18,824 bases of DNA, taken from a bacterium (GTDB lineage: Bacteria; Actinomycetota; Acidimicrobiia; Acidimicrobiales; CATQHL01). Positions 7,848 to 14,802 of the stretch are shown piece after piece. The translations under genes and the position numbers were made by a program. The stretch spans positions 1-18,824 of the forward strand of contig JAPONU010000108.1 of NCBI GenBank assembly GCA_026713745.1, given 5' to 3'. The notes beneath the pieces are model-generated. The model worked only from the letters and a program-made list of their open reading frames with translations. It had not been told where the DNA came from and did no database searches. Within the stretch, counting starts at the first letter, position 1; each line of letters starts with the position of its first letter.

Positions 7848-8462
7848 TTGGCGCTGACCGCCGGCGGGCGCCAACCCGATCGCGAGGCGCTGCGGCGCCG
7901 ACTCGCCGTGGCACTCAGCGGCTTCAGCGGCACCGAGAGCAGCGCACGTCGAGGACTCGACGATCGCTGCGCCGGCGTACGAAGCGCCGCGTTGAGCGCT
8001 CTCGCTCACCGTGGCGCTCTCGCAGCCGCCGATCTCACCGGCGCACTGGCAGACCCCACCCCGGAGGTTCGCGCCCACGCTGCGGAGTTGGCCGCCGGCC
8101 GCCGCGACGTCGACCTCGCCGGCGCGCTCGGCGACGGGGTCGCACGCGTCGTCGAGGCTGCGGCCTGGGCGTGCGGTGAGCACCCTGCGCCCGCTCCCGC
8201 CATCGTGTCGCGCCTTTGCGAGATCGCCACGAGCCATCCCGAGGGACTCTGCAGGGAGACGGCAGTGGCCGCGCTCGGGGCGATCGGCGATGAAGAGGGG
8301 CTCGCCGCCGTTCTCACTGCGACCCGGGACCGGGCCACGGTGCGTCGCCGGGCCGTCCTGGCTCTGGCCGCGTTCTCGGGTCCCGAGGTGGACGAGGCTC
8401 TCGAGCGGGCCGCGGAGGATCGGGACTGGCAGGTCCGCCAAGCCGCGGAGGACCTGCGTTAG
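7848..8462 (+). CDS. HEAT-repeat protein
   Basis: The 204-residue product consists almost wholly of helical repeats of about 30 residues with the HEAT pattern. Examples are CAGVRSAALSALAHRGALAA, then TPEVRAHAAELAAG, GLCRETAVAALGAIGDEEGL, ATVRRRAVLALAAFSGPEVD, and WQVRQAAEDLR at the end. The conserved VR and Ala-rich second helices recur. HEAT solenoids usually serve as protein-binding scaffolds; no catalytic residues are apparent. The start is taken as TTG 7848, since no ATG or GTG precedes it in frame near the previous gene; GTG 7908 is the next candidate but would cut into the first repeat. No ribosome binding site is evident. It follows the small membrane protein gene by 40 nt and converges with mreB after a 67-nt gap. 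Confidence 0.7.
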   Translation: MALTAGGRQPDREALRRRLAVALSGFSGTESSARRGLDDRCAGVRSAALSALAHRGALAAADLTGALADPTPEVRAHAAELAAGRRDVDLAGALGDGVARVVEAAAWACGEHPAPAPAIVSRLCEIATSHPEGLCRETAVAALGAIGDEEGLAAVLTATRDRATVRRRAVLALAAFSGPEVDEALERAAEDRDWQVRQAAEDLR

Positions 8463-8529
8463 TTCAACAGAAGCCCTGCGCTCGCCCAGCGGAGGACCAC
8501 GGCCAACTCAGTGGAGGATCTTCGCCGGC

Positions 8530-9540
8530 TCAGTCCCCGTCGGAGAAGTCCACGAACATCCCCCGCATGAGATCCAGCGCTTCGAGGGACCGACCCGCTC
8601 CGCGCACCACACACTCCAGGGGATAGTCCACCCGACGCACCGGCACACCGGCCTCGTTGGCAATCCGCTGGTCGATGCCGCTGAGCAGGCCACCGCCGCC
8701 GGTGAGATACAACCCTGTGCGGGCAATGTCGTTTGCCAGTTCCGGCGGCGTGTTTGAGACGCAATTCAGTATGGAGTTCAGGATCGCCCGCACCGGACCC
8801 GCGATCGCCTCGCGGATCTCACCGGAGTTCAGCGTGTGCACCTCCGGCGCGCCCACCGAGACGCGGCGGCCGTGCACCTGCATCTCGCGATCCTCGCCGA
8901 CGTCCAGCGCAGATCCGACCGTGATCTTGATCTTCTCCGCCGTCTGCTCGCCGACGGCGATGTCGTAGGTGTCCCGGAGATGCTTCTGCACGGCGTCGTC
9001 GACCGCGAACGAACCGACACGCTCGGCCTCCAGGGCCACCACTCCGCCGAGCGAGATGAGCCCCGACTCGGTCGTCCCGCCGCCGATGTCAACAATGAGG
9101 TTGCCCACTGACTTGTCGATCGGCAGGTTCGCCCCGAGTGCTGCGGCGATCGGCTGCTCCATCAGCATCACGTTGCCGGCACCGGCGCGGCGCGCCGCCA
9201 GTTTCACGGCGCGCATCTCCACGAGCGTGAGCGCCGAGGGCACACAGATCACCACGCGCGGCCGGTTGAACCGGTTCACCCCGACCTGGTGGAAGATGGC
9301 CCGCATCATCTGCTCGGTCATGTCGAAGTCGGTGATGGCGCCGCTGCGCAGCGGACGGTGCGCCACGATGTAGCTCGGGGTCCGGCCGATCATGCGCCAC
9401 GCCTCCTGGCCCATGGCCAGGACCTCGCCGGTCTGGCGATGGACGGCGATGACCGTCGGCTGGCGGTAGAGGATGTCCTGACCCGGGGAATACACCAGCG
9501 TGTTGGCCGTCCCCAGGTCGATCGCGAGACTGCGGGCCAT
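8530..9540 (-). CDS. mreB: MreB, actin-like cell-shape protein
   Basis: The 336-residue product has the usual MreB length. Its actin-fold ATP-binding motifs are IDLGTANT (7-14, phosphate 1), LIVDIGGGTTE in the middle (phosphate 2) and LTGGGGLLSGI near the C-terminus (adenosine). MreB filaments sit under the membrane and guide lateral peptidoglycan synthesis in rod-shaped cells. Most familiar Actinobacteria grow from the pole and lack MreB, so its presence is informative about lineage and shape. No mreC, mreD, rodA or pbp2 gene is nearby. It starts 6 nt after the stop of a 58-residue membrane protein gene and has no Shine-Dalgarno sequence, which suggests translational coupling. It could be a paralogue beside a complete mre cluster elsewhere in the genome. 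Confidence 0.92.
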   Translation of the reverse strand: MARSLAIDLGTANTLVYSPGQDILYRQPTVIAVHRQTGEVLAMGQEAWRMIGRTPSYIVAHRPLRSGAITDFDMTEQMMRAIFHQVGVNRFNRPRVVICVPSALTLVEMRAVKLAARRAGAGNVMLMEQPIAAALGANLPIDKSVGNLIVDIGGGTTESGLISLGGVVALEAERVGSFAVDDAVQKHLRDTYDIAVGEQTAEKIKITVGSALDVGEDREMQVHGRRVSVGAPEVHTLNSGEIREAIAGPVRAILNSILNCVSNTPPELANDIARTGLYLTGGGGLLSGIDQRIANEAGVPVRRVDYPLECVVRGAGRSLEALDLMRGMFVDFSDGD

Positions 9541-9546
9541 GACGGA

Positions 9547-9723
9547 CTAGCGGTTCCGGCGGCGGCGCCGGCCACCGGAGGGTGGCCGGAGTGCCGACAT
9601 CTCGGCGTCGAATCGGTCCACGCTCGACGTGAACGTCGTGCGGTCGCGGTGCCGCAGCCAGATGAGGAGGAACCCGACGACGCACACACCGACCGCCACG
9701 AACAGGAAGATCACACCAGCCAC
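9547..9723 (-). CDS. Small single-pass membrane protein, function unknown
   Basis: The product has 58 residues: a membrane helix at about 2-23 (AGVIFLFVAVGVCVVGFLLIW), then a short charged segment (LRHRDRTTFTSSVDRFDAEM), ending in a strongly basic tail (GGRRRRRNR). The start is taken as GTG 9723 because GGAGAGG at 9730-9736 lies 6 nt before it. The in-frame TTG at 9738 is possible but would put that ribosome binding site inside the gene. It lies 21 nt after moaE and 6 nt before mreB on the same strand. The basic cytoplasmic tail and the tight spacing to mreB make a membrane-linked partner of MreB conceivable, but that is only inference. Short proteins with one helix and a basic tail also occur as unrelated fillers in actinobacterial operons. 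Confidence 0.7.
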   Translation of the reverse strand: MAGVIFLFVAVGVCVVGFLLIWLRHRDRTTFTSSVDRFDAEMSALRPPSGGRRRRRNR

Positions 9724-9729
9724 TCGCTG

Positions 9730-9736
9730 CCTCTCC
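9730..9736 (-). promoter_or_regulatory. Ribosome binding site of the small membrane protein gene
   Basis: On the minus strand this reads GGAGAGG, 6 nt before GTG 9723. It decides the start in favour of GTG 9723 over TTG 9738. Confidence 0.6.
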
Positions 9737-9744
9737 AAACCTTC

Positions 9745-10233
9745 CTAGAGCGGGTTCTCCACCCGCTGCACGTACGCCTCGATCTCCGAGAGGTGCTGGG
9801 CCTCTCTGCCCCAACTCTCACCACCTGCCCAGCGCTCCTGCTTCCAGATCGGGACGGTGGCCTTCAACGCGTCGATGCAGAACCTCGCTGCGCCGAATGC
9901 CTCCCGGCGGTGCGGTGCCGCGGCGACGACCACCACCGCGGCGTCCCCGATCGCCAGGGTGCCGGTGCGGTGCAGCAGCGCAAGCCGGCCCACGTCGGGC
10001 CACTGCTCCCGTGCCTGGTGGGCAACCGCCGCCAGGCGGCGCTCCGCCTCGGCGTCGTAGGCCTCGTAGGTCAACTCGTAGACCTCGGGGCGACCAGGGG
10101 AGCTGTCGCGAGCATTCCCGGAGAACATCACCACGGCGCCGCAGTCGGGGCGGTTGGCCCACGCCACCGCCGTCTCCAGCGGCAGCCGGTCGGTAAACAG
10201 ACCGACCCAGGTGTCGCCCGGTGGTGATTGCAC
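9745..10233 (-). CDS. moaE: MoaE, catalytic subunit of molybdopterin synthase
   Basis: The 162-residue protein matches MoaE, which with the sulfur carrier MoaD inserts two sulfurs into cyclic pyranopterin monophosphate to make molybdopterin. Visible family features are GAVVMFSGNARD with the conserved Arg42, the substrate pocket HRTG (88-91), PHRREAF (107-113), and the lysines Lys124 and Lys131 in LKATVPIWKQE, equivalent to the active-site pair of E. coli MoaE. It appears complete and cytoplasmic. The start is GTG 10233, since a TGA lies two codons upstream in frame; no ribosome binding site is visible. No moaD or other molybdenum-cofactor gene is nearby, so MoaD must come from elsewhere. It lies between the SDR-type gene (52 nt upstream) and the small membrane protein gene (21 nt downstream). 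Confidence 0.93.
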   Translation of the reverse strand: MQSPPGDTWVGLFTDRLPLETAVAWANRPDCGAVVMFSGNARDSSPGRPEVYELTYEAYDAEAERRLAAVAHQAREQWPDVGRLALLHRTGTLAIGDAAVVVVAAAPHRREAFGAARFCIDALKATVPIWKQERWAGGESWGREAQHLSEIEAYVQRVENPL

Positions 10234-10285
10234 AGATCAAGGATAATTCCCGTTGCACCCGTATCGATCCATCCCGGCGGAACTT

Positions 10286-11413
10286 TCACGGCAACGGCGG
10301 GCTGGCGGCACGCCGCGCCCGGGTCATCGCCCCGATGGCGATTCCCAGACCGATCGCGACGAGGGCGACGAGCACCGCCAGCGATCTCCGCTGCATCACC
10401 GAGGAGGTCGTGATCGCCCATGGCTTGGCGTGGTGCGAGTCGACGTAGCACTCCTCGTTGCTGTGGTGGGGTACCCAGCCGGCATCCCGCAGGCGCTCGT
10501 TCGACACCACCCAGGGAAACCGGGTGTAGGGGACCACCCCGGGAGGCGTCGGTGCCAGGCGCCATCGCCAGCGGAACCGCGCCAGCCAGGACGCCACCTG
10601 TGGCGACACCCGCAGCCAGGGCACCATGCCACTGAGCCGCCTCACCCGCGCCGCCGAGACGTGGCCGTTGGGCGCCACGTTGTAGGCACCGGCGAGGTTC
10701 CCGAGCACCGCCAACTCCACCGCCGACGCCAGATCGTCGAGGTGCAGGAACTGCACCGGCGGGTCGTCGTCGCCGGCCGCCACCGTCACCGCGGCACGCA
10801 GGGTGCGCGCCACCCAGCTGCTCTCCCCCGCAGCGACCGCGGTCACCGGCCGGAGCACCACGAGCCGCACGTCGGGGTTGTCGGCGTGCCACTCGGCCGC
10901 GAGTCGCTCCACCTCCGCCTTGTGGGCGGCGAAGGAGAAACCCGGGTTGGGTCGCAGCAACGCGTCCTCGCGAAGCGGGACCGGGTTGTTGGGCCAGGCC
11001 CCGTACACCATCGCGCTGGACATCAGGACGACGCCGGAGACCCCTGCCTCCGACACCGCCGCCAGTAGGCGGCGAACCATCTCGATGTCGAGGCTCGCCG
11101 ACTCCAGCCCGTCGCGGCGCGGATCGAACGCCGACACCAGGTGGGCGACGACGTCGACCCCCTGCAGCATCGCCACCACGTCGTCGGTGCGGAGATCGCC
11201 CCGGCGGAGTTCGGCCCCGAACTGTGACTGCAGCGGTTGCGAGTCCACGCCGACGACACGCACGTCGCCGGTGCGGGAGGCCAGACGTGCCGCAAGCCGC
11301 GAGCCGATCGAGCCGGCAACACCGGTGATCGCCACGACGAGTGGCGGGCGCGGCCCACTGGACGGTTGCGCCGTGCCGGCACCCGCAGCGGGAGTCGTCC
11401 GAGCGCGGTTCAT
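10286..11413 (-). CDS. NAD(P)-binding SDR/epimerase-like protein with C-terminal membrane anchor and altered active site
   Basis: The 375-residue product is an extended short-chain dehydrogenase/reductase. The Rossmann motif is GVAGSIG at 31-37, followed by an acidic residue after β2 (VVGVDSQ), RGDLRTDD, and VLMSSAMVYG (129-138). The usual catalytic YxxxK is replaced: the matching site reads FAAHK at 161-165, with Phe for Tyr and the Lys kept. Substrate-domain signatures RPVTAV and QFLHLDDLASAVELAV follow. A hydrophobic segment at about 344-362 near the very end (SLAVLVALVAIGLGIAIGAM) should anchor the protein to the membrane. The start is ATG 11413, where the fold begins about 25 residues in; an in-frame GTG sits just before it. 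A longer frame upstream would overlap the divergent gene and lacks domain content. An NAD(P)-binding, possibly non-oxidoreductive role is likely. Confidence 0.85.
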   Translation of the reverse strand: MNRARTTPAAGAGTAQPSSGPRPPLVVAITGVAGSIGSRLAARLASRTGDVRVVGVDSQPLQSQFGAELRRGDLRTDDVVAMLQGVDVVAHLVSAFDPRRDGLESASLDIEMVRRLLAAVSEAGVSGVVLMSSAMVYGAWPNNPVPLREDALLRPNPGFSFAAHKAEVERLAAEWHADNPDVRLVVLRPVTAVAAGESSWVARTLRAAVTVAAGDDDPPVQFLHLDDLASAVELAVLGNLAGAYNVAPNGHVSAARVRRLSGMVPWLRVSPQVASWLARFRWRWRLAPTPPGVVPYTRFPWVVSNERLRDAGWVPHHSNEECYVDSHHAKPWAITTSSVMQRRSLAVLVALVAIGLGIAIGAMTRARRAASPPLP

Positions 11414-11448
11414 CACAGATCCCCAAGGTAACGGCCGCCTTACCCATC

Positions 11449-11454
11449 TACGAT
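11449..11454 (+). promoter_or_regulatory. Possible -10 element for leaderless transcription of the DUF2342 gene
   Basis: TACGAT matches the TAnnnT pattern and ends 6 nt before the GTG at 11461, so transcription would begin at or next to the start codon. No Shine-Dalgarno sequence precedes that GTG and no clear -35 hexamer is seen. Leaderless mRNAs are common in Actinobacteria. Confidence 0.4.
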
Positions 11455-11460
11455 GCAGGC

Positions 11461-12714
11461 GTGCCACCGCCCGATCCTCCTTTCGACGAAGACCCTGCCG
11501 GCTGGGGCGGTGAGGAGGAGGATCCGCTCGGCGCCTGGCCGCTCCTGGGTGATTTGACGAGGCTGCTCCGCTCACCCGACGTCAGCCGCCAGGCGGCTGA
11601 TCAGTTGGCGGCGGCGGTTGCCTCCGACGGCGGCCGTGAGCCGAACGCCTCGCCCTCGGACCGGGTCGCCTTCAGCGACCTCGCCGGTATCGCCCAGCTG
11701 GCAGCAGAGGCGGCCACGGGGCTGCCCATCACCACCGACCATCGACCGATCGAGATCGCCGTCGTGAATCGCAGCGGCTGGGCGCATCACACACTGCGTG
11801 ATTGGCGACCGCACTTCCAGCAGTTCCAGGAGGGGCTGGCTGCGGCACAGGACTCCTCGGAACCGCAGGACTCCCCCGGCGGCAGCCCCGAGGAGATGCT
11901 GCGGCGGCTCATGGAACCGCTGGCGCCGCTGCTGGCGGACATGACCGCCGGGTCGCTGACCGGCCGCCTCGCACGCGTCGCCCTCGGCTCCTACGACGTG
12001 ATCCTTCCCCGCGTGCGCAGCGATCGCCTGCTGCTCGTCGAGCCGAACATCACCGCGTTCGCCGAGGCCTGGAGCCTGCCACGGGACGACACGTGCCTCT
12101 GGGTCAGCGTGCACTCCCTCATCGCCAACGCGGTGCTCGGCGTCCCGTCGGTGCATCGGCGGCTGACCGACCTGCTCAAGGCCCACGCGCAGGGCTTCGA
12201 GATCGATCCCGGCGGGATCGTGGAATCCCTGCAGGAGCGGCTCGATGATCTGGACCCCGAGAGGGCCATGGCCGAGATCCCCGCCCTGCTCTCCAGCCCC
12301 GAGATGTTGCTGGGCGCAACGCGTTCGGAGAGCACCAAGGATGTCGCGGGCCACCTGGAGGAGTTCCTCGCGGTGTTGACCGGCTACGTCGACGCCACCA
12401 CCGAGCGGGCCTGCGCTCAGCTGCTCGGCTCCCGGAGTCCCGTGCGGGAGGCCTTCAGGCGGCGCCGCCTCATGCCGCCCAACGAGGCCGGGCAGCTGGC
12501 TCGACTCCTGGGTGTCGACGTGGGCCCGGAGGCCTCAGGGCGCGGCGCGCGCTTCGTGGAGGGTGTCATCGAGCGGGCCGGGACCGAGGGCATCGGCCGC
12601 CTGTGGCAGTCCTTCGAGAACTGGCCGACGCCCAACGAGATCGACGCCCCTGGACTGTGGCTGGCTCGTCTGGAGGTCTACGAATCTCCCGGGGATTCCG
12701 ATCCGGGCGGCTGA
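11461..12714 (+). CDS. DUF2342 (zincin_2) family protein lacking the HExxH metal site
   Basis: The 417-residue protein follows the DUF2342 pattern, known from actinobacterial putative zinc metalloproteases and F420-associated proteins. Seen here are a Pro/Asp-rich start, VVNRSGWAHHTLRDWRPH (101-118), GSLTGRLARVALGSYDVILP (164-183), LLLVEPNITAFAEAW (190-204) and GVPSVHRRLTDLL (227-239). Family members carry W-x-x-x-H-E-x-x-H just before the VPW segment. Here the aligned stretch is WVSVHSLIAN (214-223): the first His is kept (His218), but Glu and the second His are replaced by Ser219 and Ala222. The later helix that in active members carries further polar residues reads LTGYVDATTERA (306-317). 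It is therefore probably catalytically inactive or binds differently. The start GTG 11461 fits a leaderless mRNA. The gene diverges from the SDR gene and its end overlaps the MFS gene end by 37 nt. Confidence 0.85.
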   Translation: MPPPDPPFDEDPAGWGGEEEDPLGAWPLLGDLTRLLRSPDVSRQAADQLAAAVASDGGREPNASPSDRVAFSDLAGIAQLAAEAATGLPITTDHRPIEIAVVNRSGWAHHTLRDWRPHFQQFQEGLAAAQDSSEPQDSPGGSPEEMLRRLMEPLAPLLADMTAGSLTGRLARVALGSYDVILPRVRSDRLLLVEPNITAFAEAWSLPRDDTCLWVSVHSLIANAVLGVPSVHRRLTDLLKAHAQGFEIDPGGIVESLQERLDDLDPERAMAEIPALLSSPEMLLGATRSESTKDVAGHLEEFLAVLTGYVDATTERACAQLLGSRSPVREAFRRRRLMPPNEAGQLARLLGVDVGPEASGRGARFVEGVIERAGTEGIGRLWQSFENWPTPNEIDAPGLWLARLEVYESPGDSDPGG

Positions 12715-14048
12715 GGAGATTCCCCTTCCCGCCAACGACGTCGGGCCGCCCCGCGAGGCCGGCGCCCGGGCAAGTGACGTGGCAGGTTCCGCGGCAGGTG
12801 GCGCGGCAGGCTGGGTGGTGGCTTGCCGCGACTGACGTTCTTGGCGCCGATCAGGTGCAGCACCACCGCGGCCGCCAGAAAGAGGGTGATCAGGATGAAG
12901 CCCAACCGCAGTGACATGGGGATCACCGCCAGCGCCGAGCCGACCACCCAGGAGAGCTGGAACCTGGTCTCGAAGCGTCCGAAGCTCCGGCCGTAGTCCG
13001 CATTCGGAGCATCGCGCTGCACGACGGAGTCGAATGCCACCTTGCCGGCCGCGGCTGCCAATCCGACGACCAGCGCCACGGCGATCGCTCCCTTCAGACC
13101 GCCGTCCCAGATCGCCAGCAGGCACACGACGGCAGGCACCAGCAGCATCATTTGCAGGATTGATTCCTCGCGCGCGCCCTCGCGCATCCGAGCCGCGACG
13201 GCAGACCCGCCCAACGTGCCGATCATGGCGAACGCGCCGACGAGGTACACCTGCCAGATCGCGTCGTCGCGCAATCCGAAGGCCACCAGGAACGTCATGA
13301 ACCCCAGAACGCCGCGGAGCATCGCGGTGCCCGAGGCGGCCAGACGTATCCCAAATCCTCGAATCTCCGCGGCTGCCGAGCCGGCCTCGTCGGGAGAGGT
13401 CCGGAGCGCCACCTTCGCCGGGGGCAGGCGAAAGGCGAGCACGCACGAGCCCAGAAAGACACCGGTCGCCACACCCATGACCCAGTCGGACCCTGCGTAG
13501 CGCTGGAGAAGCCACGCGGGGACACCACCGACGAGGCCGGCAACGCCGCTGAGGACCGCCAGCCGGGAGTTCCGGTTGACCAGTTCGTGTTCGGTGCGCA
13601 CCGTGACGGGAACGATGGACGCCTTCGCGATGGCGTACCCCTTGCCGAGAACCAGCACGGCGAACGCCAACGGGAACAGCAGGCGCGAGTCCACATTGCC
13701 GATCATGAAGAAGGCGGTCAGGGCGCGACCGGCGTTCAGTAGCACGATCAGGAGGCGCCGACCGCCCGGCGCCCGGTCGACGGCCGGTCCGATGAGAGGT
13801 GCCACGAGGGCGAAGGGGGTCAGTGTGAGGAACAGGTACAGCAGCACGCTGGATCGTGCCGCGTCCGCCTCCACGGAGAAGAACAGTGAGTCGGCGAGCG
13901 CCACGGCGATCATGGCGTCCCCCGCCGCGGAGAACGCGTGAACGCGGGCCAGCCGCATGAAGCCGGTCACCCTGCGTGGCCCGCTGATGTCCGGCGAGCG
14001 CGGGTAGCGGGGTTCGCGAACCGGACTCCAGCCACCGGCGCCGGACAT
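12678..14048 (-). CDS. MFS-type transporter, last gene of the Pho operon
   Basis: The 456-residue product has about 10-12 hydrophobic segments between residues 35 and 405, with loops typical of the major facilitator superfamily, such as GPAVDRAPGGRR after the second helix (the loop 2-3 signature position) and a central charged loop RLPPAKVALRTSPDEAGS. The substrate cannot be assigned. The start ATG 14048 is fixed by a GGAGGAGG ribosome binding site overlapping the regX3 stop codon, 10 nt upstream. The C-terminal 50 residues are basic and Pro-rich and include LPRH/LPRN/LPRH repeats. Its stop lies inside the end of the convergent DUF2342 gene. Because it closes the pst-phoU-surE-senX3-regX3 unit, export or import of a phosphate-containing compound, or a permease switched on by phosphate starvation, is a reasonable but unproved inference. 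Confidence 0.85.
   Translation of the reverse strand: MSGAGGWSPVREPRYPRSPDISGPRRVTGFMRLARVHAFSAAGDAMIAVALADSLFFSVEADAARSSVLLYLFLTLTPFALVAPLIGPAVDRAPGGRRLLIVLLNAGRALTAFFMIGNVDSRLLFPLAFAVLVLGKGYAIAKASIVPVTVRTEHELVNRNSRLAVLSGVAGLVGGVPAWLLQRYAGSDWVMGVATGVFLGSCVLAFRLPPAKVALRTSPDEAGSAAAEIRGFGIRLAASGTAMLRGVLGFMTFLVAFGLRDDAIWQVYLVGAFAMIGTLGGSAVAARMREGAREESILQMMLLVPAVVCLLAIWDGGLKGAIAVALVVGLAAAAGKVAFDSVVQRDAPNADYGRSFGRFETRFQLSWVVGSALAVIPMSLRLGFILITLFLAAAVVLHLIGAKNVSRGKPPPSLPRHLPRNLPRHLPGRRPRGAARRRWREGESPQPPGSESPGDS
12774..12809 (-). repeat. Three tandem 12-bp units in the MFS transporter tail
   Basis: The units GTGACGTGGCAG, GTTCCGCGGCAG and GTGGCGCGGCAG (plus-strand view) follow one another without spacing. 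On the coding strand they give the tetrapeptide series LPRH, LPRN, LPRH. Slippage of such a unit would change tail length without shifting the frame. Confidence 0.75.
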
Positions 14049-14051
14049 GGA

Positions 14052-14060
14052 CCTCCTCCT
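14052..14060 (-). promoter_or_regulatory. Ribosome binding site of the MFS transporter gene
   Basis: AGGAGGAGG on the minus strand overlaps the TAG stop of the response regulator gene (14059-14061). The upstream GGAGG is 6 nt from ATG 14048. This rejects longer in-frame starts that would run into the regulator gene. Confidence 0.8.
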
Positions 14061-14802
14061 AGCCGTCTCCCTTCCCGGCCGGGGAAGCGACGGGTTCAGA
14101 GTACTTGTAGCCCACCCCCCGGACGGTGACGATGTGCTGCGGATTGGAGGGCTCGACCTCGATCTTGCGCCGCAGCCGGCGGATGTGCGCGTCGAGCGTC
14201 TTGGTGTCACCCACGTAGTCCGCGCCCCAGACCTCGTCGATGAGATCGTCGCGGCTCACGACGCGTCCCGCGTTCGCCATCAGCGTCCGCAACAGATCGA
14301 ACTCCTTCAACGGCAGGCGAACCGTCTCGCCCCGGACCCGGACCTCGTGGCCCTGCGAATCGATCGACACGTCACCGATCTCGAGGGGCCGCCCGGAATC
14401 CACCTCGGCGAGCCCTGACTGCGCGGCTTGAAGCTGCGCGCGCCGCAGCGCCGCACGCATCCGGGCAACCAGCTCGCGGAACCTGTAGGGCTTCGGGACG
14501 TAGTCGTCGGCACCCACCTCCAGACCCACGACCGCGTCGATCTCCTCGCCCTTCGCCGAGACCATGACGATCGGCACGTTGGAGATGCTGCGAATCTCAC
14601 GACACACGTCCAACCCCGACAGCCGGGGAAGCATGACGTCGAGGAGCACCAGGTCGGGCTCGCACGCCTTGAAACGGTCCAGCGCCTCGCGACCGTCACG
14701 TGCGATGTCCAGAGCGAATCCCTCGCGGCGCAGACCCGCGCTGAGCGCCTCGACGAACGACGGCTCGTCCTCGACCACCAACACCCGAGGGGAACCGTTC
14801 AC
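14059..14802 (-). CDS. regX3: RegX3-type phosphate response regulator (OmpR/PhoB family)
   Basis: The 247-residue protein has an N-terminal receiver domain (about 5-120) with the acidic pair Glu11/Asp12, phosphoacceptor Asp55 in LVLLDVMLP, switch Ser82 and conserved Lys104 in VPKPY. A C-terminal OmpR-type winged helix follows (about 140-236), with the DNA-recognition region DDLIDEVWGADYVGDTKTLD and HIRRLRRKIE, and the final hairpin VRGVGYKY. It should be phosphorylated by the kinase encoded just upstream and activate phosphate-starvation genes. The start GTG 14802 overlaps the kinase stop (GTGA), a sign of translational coupling. Assignment to RegX3 rather than a generic PhoB comes from domain type plus the phoU/pst/senX3 context. 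Confidence 0.88.
   Translation of the reverse strand: MNGSPRVLVVEDEPSFVEALSAGLRREGFALDIARDGREALDRFKACEPDLVLLDVMLPRLSGLDVCREIRSISNVPIVMVSAKGEEIDAVVGLEVGADDYVPKPYRFRELVARMRAALRRAQLQAAQSGLAEVDSGRPLEIGDVSIDSQGHEVRVRGETVRLPLKEFDLLRTLMANAGRVVSRDDLIDEVWGADYVGDTKTLDAHIRRLRRKIEVEPSNPQHIVTVRGVGYKYSEPVASPAGKGDG

Noticed and set aside
7804..7857. Short ORF starting at the ATGA overlapping the stop of the small membrane protein gene
   Set aside because: It stops after 17 codons and has no ribosome binding site or motif; the HEAT-repeat gene uses a different frame.
10128..11447. Second long minus-strand frame overlapping the SDR and moaE genes
   Set aside because: It is Arg/Gly/Ala-rich without recognisable domains, while the other frames hold an SDR fold and a full MoaE.
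11341..11460. Longer N-terminus for the DUF2342 protein
   Set aside because: It would run back into the divergent SDR gene, and the added residues have no family similarity; GTG 11461 gives the usual Pro/Asp-rich start.
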